A stretch of 20,172 nucleotides of DNA from Caulobacteraceae bacterium (GTDB lineage: Bacteria; Pseudomonadota; Alphaproteobacteria; Caulobacterales; Caulobacteraceae): assembly GCA_020852035.1 (NCBI GenBank), contig JADZBR010000093.1, positions 1 to 20,172 of the forward strand. The letters run 5' to 3'. Under the pieces are notes generated by a model. It was not told the origin of the DNA, did no database searches, and saw nothing but the letters and a program-made list of their open reading frames with translations. Shown piece after piece: positions 15,172-20,172 of the stretch; position 1 is the stretch's first letter; every line of letters begins with the position of its first letter. The position numbers and the translations under genes were made by a program.

Positions 15172-15197
15172 TACAAACGTGGTTAGCCGCGGGTTAA
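15168..15197 (-). promoter_or_regulatory. Likely CtrA-activated ccrM promoter
   Basis: On the minus strand TTAACCCGCGGCTAA (15197-15183) is a TTAA-N7-CTAA box, one base from the CtrA consensus TTAA-N7-TTAA. Nine bases further is TAGAGT (15173-15168), a fair -10, so the box covers the -35 as in CtrA-activated promoters. The outer TTAA contains the rnhB stop codon. CtrA activation of ccrM is known in Caulobacter. Confidence 0.65.
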
Positions 15198-15832
15198 GCC
15201 GGCGGGCGGTCTTCGGACTGACCGCCGGCCAGCATCTGGCGGATCGGCGCCCAGGTCCGGCGGTGGATCTCGCAGACCCCGAGCGTGCGGATGGCCTGGA
15301 TGTGGGCCGGGGCGCCGTAGCCCTTGTGCGCCGCGAAGCCATAGCCCGGATACCTGGCGTCCATCTCGACCATCAGCCGGTCGCGCGCGACCTTGGCGAG
15401 CACCGAGGCTGCGGCGATCGAGGCGGACACCGCGTCGCCGCCGACCACCGGGCGCACCTCGCACGGCAGGGGAAAGCGGTAGTTGCCGTCCACCAGCGCG
15501 ATGGCCGGCGCCGTGCCCAGCGCCTCGACCGCCCGGCGCATGGCCAGGCCGGTGGCGCGCAGGATGTTGAGCTCGGCGATCTCCTCCACCGAGGCGAAGC
15601 CGACGCCGAAGGCCGTCGCCTTGGCCTTGATCTCGATCTCCAGCGCCTCGCGGGCCTTGGCCGACAGCTTCTTGGAGTCGTTGACCCCTGCGGGGATGCG
15701 GCGCGGGTGCAGGATCACCGCCGCGGCGCTGACCGGCCCGGCCCACGGGCCGCGCCCGGCCTCGTCCACCCCGCAGACAGGGCCCGCGCAGGCGCTCTCC
15801 AGCAGCATGGTGGGGCCAGCGGCTTTCGGCAT
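15194..15832 (-). CDS. rnhB: Ribonuclease HII
   Basis: This 212-residue enzyme cuts RNA in RNA-DNA hybrids and single ribonucleotides in DNA. The acidic active site is present: Asp23 and Glu24 in CGVDEAGRGPWAGPV, Asp115 in ALVDGN, and Asp133 in GGDAVSASIAAASVLAKVARDRLM. GYGFAAHKGYGAPAHIQAI near 163-181 is the usual C-terminal part. The ATG at 15832 overlaps the TGA of tag as TGATG, implying translational coupling; an internal ATG (Met9) is a possible alternative. The open frame extends upstream through tag in another frame but is not real there. The stop codon lies inside the CtrA-like box of the ccrM promoter, leaving 78 bases between the two genes. Confidence 0.95.
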   Translation of the reverse strand: MPKAAGPTMLLESACAGPVCGVDEAGRGPWAGPVSAAAVILHPRRIPAGVNDSKKLSAKAREALEIEIKAKATAFGVGFASVEEIAELNILRATGLAMRRAVEALGTAPAIALVDGNYRFPLPCEVRPVVGGDAVSASIAAASVLAKVARDRLMVEMDARYPGYGFAAHKGYGAPAHIQAIRTLGVCEIHRRTWAPIRQMLAGGQSEDRPPA

Positions 15833-16422
15833 CAGGCCCGCTGCCCTTTCACGGCCGCGTGCCGGTGGCAGCAGGTCAGGTGGTCGTTGACCATGCCGAC
15901 CGCCTGCATGAAGGCGTAGACGATCACCGGGCCGACGAACTTGAAGCCCTTGGCCTTCAGCGCCTTCGAGACCTCGACGGCGAGCGGCGTCTGCGCCGGC
16001 ACCTGACCGATCTGCGTCCAGGCGTTCTGTACCGGCTCGCCATCGGTGAAGGCCCACAGGAACGCCGAGAAATCCTCGCCACGCTCGCGCATATCCAGGT
16101 AGATGCGCGCGCCCTCGATGGCGGCGTCGATCTTGGCGTTGGAGCGCACGATGCCGGCGTCGGCCATCAGCCGGGCGCGGTCCTCGGCGCCGAAGCGGGC
16201 GACCGCCTCCGGATCGAAGCCGGCGAAGGCTTCGCGGAAGGCGTCGCGCTTTCTCAGGATGGTGATCCAGGCCAGGCCCGCCTGGAAGCCGTCGAGCACC
16301 AGCTTCTCCCAGAGGGCGCGGCTGTCGTACTCCGGCACGCCCCACTCGGTGTCGTGGTAGTGCTCGTAGATCGCGTTCCCGGCCATGCCGGGCCAGCCGC
16401 ATCGAATCAGCTCGCCGCTCAT
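15832..16422 (-). CDS. tag: DNA-3-methyladenine glycosylase I
   Basis: The 196-residue protein removes 3-methyladenine from alkylated DNA. It follows E. coli Tag closely: RCGWP at 7-11, YHDTEWGVPEYDS at 22-34, GFQAGLAWITILRKR near 45-59, and KGFKFVGPVIVYAFMQAVGMVNDHLTCC at 158-185. The four zinc ligands align as Cys8, His23, His181 and Cys185. The base-contacting Glu38 of the E. coli enzyme aligns with Asp44, a conservative change. The ATG at 16422 (MSGELIRCGWPG) fits the family; an ATG at 16458 would overlap ygfZ and add 12 residues. It lies 14 bases after ygfZ and is coupled to rnhB, so the three probably share a transcript. Confidence 0.94.
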   Translation of the reverse strand: MSGELIRCGWPGMAGNAIYEHYHDTEWGVPEYDSRALWEKLVLDGFQAGLAWITILRKRDAFREAFAGFDPEAVARFGAEDRARLMADAGIVRSNAKIDAAIEGARIYLDMRERGEDFSAFLWAFTDGEPVQNAWTQIGQVPAQTPLAVEVSKALKAKGFKFVGPVIVYAFMQAVGMVNDHLTCCHRHAAVKGQRA

Positions 16423-16436
16423 CGCGGCAGAATGCG

Positions 16437-17225
16437 TCAGGCGGCGGGCGCGAACCACTCCGGCGTTTCGACGCGGACCGCGCGGCCGTCGACGCTCAGG
16501 TCGGCGCCTTCGATGCGGTCGAGCCGCAGCAGCGCCATCGCCCGGCCCTCAACGCCCGAAAGCACTTCGCCGGCGCGCCGCTCCCCGGCCAGCACTTCGG
16601 CGCCGTGGGCCGGCGGCGGTCCCTCGAAGACGATCGGCAGCATGCGATTCTTGATCGCGCCCCGCCGCTTCATCCGCGAGGTCGTCTCCTGGCCGACGAA
16701 GCAGCCCTTCTTGAAGTCGATGCCGTTCAGGAGGTCGAAGTTCGCCTCGATGGGATAGGTCGTCTCGCCCGCCCAGTCGGCCGGTCCCGGGACGCCGAGC
16801 GCAAGCCGGCGGAGGTCATGGAGGCCGCCGTCGCCGTCAGCGGCGAGGCCGTAGCCCCGCCAGCCCAGGGCCGGCATGCGCGGGTCGGCGAACCAGTCTC
16901 CGCTGGCCGGCCGGGCCTCCTCGAGGACGGCCGCGACCGGCGTGTCGAGCGCCTCAAGCGTCACCTTCGCCCGCAGCTTGTAGATGGTCAGCCGCTGGAT
17001 CAGCGCCGCGCGCTGGTCGGCCTCGACATCCAGCCAGCAGCCGTCCTCGCGGCCGAGGATGAAGAGGTCGTGCAGCAGCCGGCCCTGGGCGGTGAGCAGG
17101 GCGCCGAAACGGATCTCGCCCGCCGCCAGCGTCTCGACATCCTGGGTCAGCAGGCCTTGCAGGAAGCTGCGCCAGTCTTCGCCCGTCACCGCCGCCAGGG
17201 CGCGGTTCGCGAGCGGAACGATCAT
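16437..17225 (-). CDS. ygfZ: Folate-binding protein YgfZ (Fe-S cluster maintenance)
   Basis: The 262-residue protein belongs to the GcvT-related YgfZ/IBA57 family, which uses tetrahydrofolate in making or repairing certain Fe-S clusters. The signature KGCFVGQE is at 173-180, followed by TTSRMKRRGAIKNRMLP, and the N-terminal part has FLQGLLTQDVETL and GALLTAQGRLLHDLFI at 21-57. The ATG at 17225 opens with MIVPLANRALAAVTGEDW, a usual family start. A much longer open frame continues upstream to 19886 but only because it shadows the two genes on the other strand. It heads the minus-strand series ygfZ-tag-rnhB. A CCTACATC -10-like element about 22 bases upstream could be its promoter. Confidence 0.92.
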   Translation of the reverse strand: MIVPLANRALAAVTGEDWRSFLQGLLTQDVETLAAGEIRFGALLTAQGRLLHDLFILGREDGCWLDVEADQRAALIQRLTIYKLRAKVTLEALDTPVAAVLEEARPASGDWFADPRMPALGWRGYGLAADGDGGLHDLRRLALGVPGPADWAGETTYPIEANFDLLNGIDFKKGCFVGQETTSRMKRRGAIKNRMLPIVFEGPPPAHGAEVLAGERRAGEVLSGVEGRAMALLRLDRIEGADLSVDGRAVRVETPEWFAPAA

Positions 17226-17247
17226 CGAAGGCTCGGCCAGTGCGGCG

Positions 17248-17277
17248 ATGTAGGCTCGCGGGTTCTGGAGCGCCAGC
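17248..17277 (-). promoter_or_regulatory. Possible ygfZ promoter
   Basis: Minus strand: CTGGCGC, about 15 bases, then CCTACATC, matching the Caulobacter -10 consensus GCTANAWC at seven of eight positions. The -35 is a partial match. The prediction rests on the -10. Confidence 0.4.
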
Positions 17278-17303
17278 GCCGGGCCGCCTATAGATGTCGA
17301 GCG

Positions 17304-18266
17304 ATGGCGGCCAAGCCCTTCCCGATCCTGGTCATCACCGCCACGCGGATCGGCGATGCGGTGCTGTCCTCGGGCCTGCTCAAGCGGCTGCACGACGAGA
17401 TCCCGCAGGCCCGCTTCACCATCGTCGCCGGGTCGGCGGCCGCGCCGCTGTTCGCCGACACACCCAACCTCGACGCCCTGATCGCCTTCGAGAAGCTGAA
17501 GGGCGGCGGGCACTGGTTCCGGCTCTGGCGGCGGTTCGTGACCCGCCGCTGGGGCCTGATCCTCGACATGCGCGGCTCGGCCATTTCCCGCTTCCTGCGC
17601 CGCCGGCGGCGGGCGGTGTTCGAGCGGCCGAAGGCGCCGGCGCACAAGGTGATCGAGGCGGCCCGGGTGCTGAAGCTGGAGGACGAACCGCCGGCGCCCT
17701 TCCTCTTCACCTCGGAGCGCCGCGAGAAGGACGCCGCCCGGCTGACCGCCGGGGAGGGGCCGATCCTCGCCGTCGCGCCGGCCGCCGCCTGGGTGGGCAA
17801 GACCTGGCCGGTGGAACGGTTCGCGCAGGTGGCGATGGACCTGATCGGCGACAACGGCCCGCTCGCCGGCGGCCGGCTGATGCTGCTGGGCGGCCCGGAC
17901 GACCGCCAGGGGTCGGCGCCGCTGCGCGGCGTGGTTCCGGGCGAGCGGCTGATCGATTTGGTCGGGCGCACCGACCTTCTGACCACCTACGCCTGCCTGA
18001 AGCGGGCGCGGCTCTTCATCGGCAACGATTCCGGACTGATGCACATCGCCGCCGCGGCCGGGACCCCGACGCTGGGCCTCTTCGGCCCCTCGGACGAGAC
18101 GCTCTATGCGCCCTGGGGGCCGCACGCCCGAGCCCTGCGCGGCGGGCGCACCTTCGCCCAGCTGAAGGCCCTCGATCCCGACCTGAACCAGCAGCTCTGC
18201 CACATGATGGACCTGCATGTCCGCACCGTCAGCGACGCCGCCAAGGCGCTGCTGCGCCAGACCTAG
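17304..18266 (+). CDS. Glycosyltransferase family 9 (heptosyltransferase-like)
   Basis: The 320-residue GT-B fold protein resembles ADP-heptose:LPS heptosyltransferases. The N-terminus PILVITATRIGDAVLSSGLLKRLHDEIPQA at 7-36 holds the conserved GD acceptor loop. The C-terminal half has APAAAWVGKTWPVERFAQV at about 158-176 and the nucleotide-sugar signature GNDSGLMHIAAAAGTPTLGLFGPSD at 240-264. It probably adds a sugar to lipopolysaccharide core on the cytoplasmic face of the inner membrane; the sugar and acceptor cannot be told. The ATG at 17304 is the only in-frame ATG near the family start; the open frame reaching back to 16605 is antisense to ygfZ. The start lacks a Shine-Dalgarno, while TATAGA sits about ten bases before it, hinting at a very short leader. 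The next gene begins 15 bases later. Confidence 0.88.
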   Translation: MAAKPFPILVITATRIGDAVLSSGLLKRLHDEIPQARFTIVAGSAAAPLFADTPNLDALIAFEKLKGGGHWFRLWRRFVTRRWGLILDMRGSAISRFLRRRRRAVFERPKAPAHKVIEAARVLKLEDEPPAPFLFTSERREKDAARLTAGEGPILAVAPAAAWVGKTWPVERFAQVAMDLIGDNGPLAGGRLMLLGGPDDRQGSAPLRGVVPGERLIDLVGRTDLLTTYACLKRARLFIGNDSGLMHIAAAAGTPTLGLFGPSDETLYAPWGPHARALRGGRTFAQLKALDPDLNQQLCHMMDLHVRTVSDAAKALLRQT

Positions 18267-18281
18267 AGCGAGACCCAGCCG

Positions 18282-19616
18282 ATGCCTGAGACCTTCGACC
18301 TGATCGTGCGCGGCGGCGAGGTGGCCAACCATGCCGGCCGCGGGCCGGCCGACGTCGGCGTCCGGGACGGCAGGTTCGCCGCCATCGGCGACCTTTCGCA
18401 CGCCTCGGCGGGGGAGGTGTTCGACGCGACGGGACTCACCGTCCTGCCGGGGGTGATCGACACCCAGGTGCACTTCCGCGAGCCCGGCCTGGAATGGAAG
18501 GAGGACCTGGAGACCGGCAGCCGGTCGGCCGTGCTGGGCGGCGTGGTGGCGGTGTTCGAGATGCCCAACACCGAGCCGACCACCACCGACCCCGAGGCGA
18601 TGGCCGACAAGCTGGCGCGGGCGGCGAACCGGATGCACTGCGACCACGCCTTCTATGTCGGCGGCACGCACGAGAACGCCCACCTGCTGGGCGACCTGGA
18701 ACGGCTGCCCGGCTGCTGCGGGGTGAAGGTGTTCATGGGCGCCTCGACCGGCACCCTCCTGGTCCAGGACGACGAGGGGGTGGAGCAGGTGCTGCGCCAC
18801 GTGAACCGGCGGGCGACCTTCCACTCCGAGGACGAATACCTGCTGGCCGAGCGCCGGGCGCTGGCCCGCACCGGCGACTGGACCAGCCATGAGGAGGTCC
18901 GCGACGCCAGCGCCGCCATCTCCTCGACCCAGCGGCTGCTGCGGCTGGCGCGCAAGCTCGGCAAGCGCATCCACGTGCTGCACGTGACCACCGCCGACGA
19001 GATCGAGATCCTCGCCGCCGCCAAGGATGTGGCGACGGTGGAGATCACCCCGCAGCACCTCACCCTTACCGGGCCGGAAGCCTATGAGCGGCTGAAGGGC
19101 TACGCCCAGATGAACCCGCCGATCCGCGGCGCGGCGCACCAGGCGGGGCTCTGGAAGGGCATCCAGCAGGGCGTCGCCGACGTGCTGGGCTCCGACCACG
19201 CGCCGCATACCGCCGAGGAGAAGGCGCGTCCCTATCCGGCCTCGCCCTCCGGCATGCCGGGGGTGCAGACCCTGGTGCCGGTGATGCTGACCCACGTCGC
19301 CGAGGGCCGCCTGACCCTGGAACGCTTCATCGACCTGACCAGCCAGGGCGCCCAGCGGGTGTTCGGCGCGGCGGGCAAGGGGCGCCTGGCGCTGGGCTAC
19401 GACGCCGACCTCACCATCGTCGACCTGAAGGCCCTTCGGACAATCAGACACGCCGATATGGCCAGCCGTGTCGGCTGGACGCCCTTCGACGGGATGCAGG
19501 CCAAGGGCTGGCCGATGGCGACCATCGTGCGCGGCCAGGTGGTGATGCGCGACGGCGAGGTCGTGGCGCCCAGCCTCGGCCAGCCGGTGCGGTTCATGGA
19601 GACGCTGGGCGGGTAG
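18282..19616 (+). CDS. Dihydroorotase-family amidohydrolase
   Basis: The 444-residue protein belongs to the dihydroorotase/allantoinase branch of the amidohydrolases, which open cyclic amides; class I dihydroorotase acts in pyrimidine synthesis. The metal centre can be traced: TQVHFREPG at 61-69, Lys149 in GVKVFMGAST (the carboxylated Lys), His181 in FHSED, His234 in HVLHVTT and Asp305 in GSDHAPH. The first motif normally reads H-x-H, but here the first His is Gln62. FEMPNTEPTTTD at 92-103 is the usual substrate loop. The other ligands are kept, so activity is plausible with an altered metal site, yet a regulatory or different amidohydrolase role is possible. It follows the glycosyltransferase by 15 bases, so they may share a transcript despite unrelated roles. 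Confidence 0.85.
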   Translation: MPETFDLIVRGGEVANHAGRGPADVGVRDGRFAAIGDLSHASAGEVFDATGLTVLPGVIDTQVHFREPGLEWKEDLETGSRSAVLGGVVAVFEMPNTEPTTTDPEAMADKLARAANRMHCDHAFYVGGTHENAHLLGDLERLPGCCGVKVFMGASTGTLLVQDDEGVEQVLRHVNRRATFHSEDEYLLAERRALARTGDWTSHEEVRDASAAISSTQRLLRLARKLGKRIHVLHVTTADEIEILAAAKDVATVEITPQHLTLTGPEAYERLKGYAQMNPPIRGAAHQAGLWKGIQQGVADVLGSDHAPHTAEEKARPYPASPSGMPGVQTLVPVMLTHVAEGRLTLERFIDLTSQGAQRVFGAAGKGRLALGYDADLTIVDLKALRTIRHADMASRVGWTPFDGMQAKGWPMATIVRGQVVMRDGEVVAPSLGQPVRFMETLGG

Positions 19617-19701
19617 AGCGCGGTCGCCAAGCCCACGGCAAGGTCGCCGTTTGAGTTTTGCTATGGGTGGGAAGCAGACGTGTAAGTGGTATTGTCGCAG
19701 T

Positions 19702-20100
19702 ATGCTTACGCTCGCCATCACAGGCTTTGACGGCGACCCACAAACCGTCACTGACATTCTCGACATCCAGCCAACGTCTGTCGTCCGTGTAGGCGATGTT
19801 ACACGCTCAGGACGCAGGGCGCAGTTCAATGGTTGGTGGCTTGAAGCACACGCTGAACGTCTCACGGGCGGTGCAGACCATGACAATGCAGTGAAGGTCT
19901 TGGTGCGCGCAGTGCGAGGACACGCGAAAGCGTTTCAGGCGCTTCGCGAACGCGTCCGGCCAACGGAAGTTACGCTCTATGGTGGCCTGTATCACCAACG
20001 CGACAGCCAATGCGGCATCTGGTTAGATGCCGAAGACATGCTGTGTCTCGGGGAGTGCGGGATTGCGTGGGGCTTGGATTTGTTCGGTGAGGATAGCTGA
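19702..20100 (+). CDS. DUF4279-like hypothetical protein
   Basis: The 132-residue protein begins LTLAITGFDGDPQTVTDILDIQPTSVVRVGD and has a central NGWWLEAH and a C-terminal strand-rich half. This order (ITG-F-D, a PT-x-x-x-x-GD loop, then W) resembles DUF4279 proteins, whose function is unknown. I chose the ATG at 19702; the in-frame ATG at 19651 adds 17 residues with Cys/Trp that do not fit. No clear Shine-Dalgarno is seen. Base composition differs from the neighbours: 68 of 120 bases at 19741-19860 are G or C, against 48 of 60 at 18301-18360 inside the dihydroorotase gene, and a TTA leucine codon occurs at 20023. This suggests recent acquisition. The family call is tentative. Confidence 0.6.
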   Translation: MLTLAITGFDGDPQTVTDILDIQPTSVVRVGDVTRSGRRAQFNGWWLEAHAERLTGGADHDNAVKVLVRAVRGHAKAFQALRERVRPTEVTLYGGLYHQRDSQCGIWLDAEDMLCLGECGIAWGLDLFGEDS

Positions 20101-20130
20101 ACGTCGCCTTTGGGTGGTCAGCGGATATTC

Positions 20131-20172
20131 ACCGCCCCCGCGAAGCGGCGGGAGGGGGACCGACCGCCGAGC
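20131..20172. repeat. Partial GC-rich hairpin element at window end
   Basis: CCGCCCCCGCGAAGCGGCGGGAGGGGG can fold on itself (CCGC-GAA-GCGG at the tip) and runs into the window edge. It resembles dispersed intergenic hairpins of GC-rich alphaproteobacteria, but it is cut off, so identity is uncertain. Confidence 0.3.

Noticed and set aside
16605..17303. N-terminal extension of the glycosyltransferase
   Set aside because: It lies antisense to ygfZ and has no family homology; the GT9 fold begins at the ATG at 17304.
16437..19886. A 1149-codon open frame on the minus strand
   Set aside because: Only its last 262 codons are ygfZ. The rest is the antisense shadow of the glycosyltransferase and dihydroorotase genes, with His/Gly/Arg-rich composition and no domain.

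Overview
This window is GC-rich, densely coding DNA from an alphaproteobacterium, most likely a member of Caulobacterales such as Phenylobacterium or Caulobacter. The main evidence is a full-length CcrM-type GANTC methyltransferase with a CtrA-like box and two GANTC sites upstream, a PdeA-like phosphodiesterase whose GGDEF motif reads GEDEF, and several promoters that fit Caulobacter-style -35/-10 spacing. No rRNA, tRNA, CRISPR array, transposase or integrase was seen. The species call is inference.

Layout. 13-1865 (minus): ubiD followed by a coupled YnfA-family membrane protein. 1956-3655: an orphan Phd/YefM-like antitoxin, then an ETFB-lysine-methyltransferase-like gene with a MmcQ/YjbR gene on each side. 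3624-5239 (minus): a TetR regulator coupled to a fatty acid desaturase, driven by a promoter carrying a perfect 19-bp palindrome. 5424-7222 (minus): an SDR oxidoreductase and ubiA. 7223-9557: a long leader with an 18-codon reading frame, an ABC half-transporter and a strong terminator. 9590-11064: a nitroreductase and a RimJ-like acetyltransferase. 11104-13352: pdeA and yqgE, convergent. 13421-13903: a Prx5-type peroxiredoxin. 14042-17225 (minus): ygfZ, tag, rnhB and ccrM in order of transcription. 17304-19616: a glycosyltransferase-9 gene and a dihydroorotase-family gene. 19702-20100: a lower-GC DUF4279-like gene at the edge.

How the genes fit together. UbiA and UbiD would carry out successive steps of ubiquinone synthesis but lie in separate operons. 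The TetR-desaturase pair looks like an autoregulated membrane-lipid unit. CcrM (DNA methylation state) and PdeA (c-di-GMP hydrolysis) are both cell-cycle factors in Caulobacter. Tag and RNase HII are DNA-repair and maintenance enzymes in the operon ahead of ccrM.

The least explained signals are the short leader peptide and alternative RNA pairings before the ABC transporter, two copies of a nested inverted repeat (about 5291-5398 and 10269-10390), a low-GC in-frame insertion in UbiA, and a dihydroorotase-like protein with Gln in place of the first metal-binding His.
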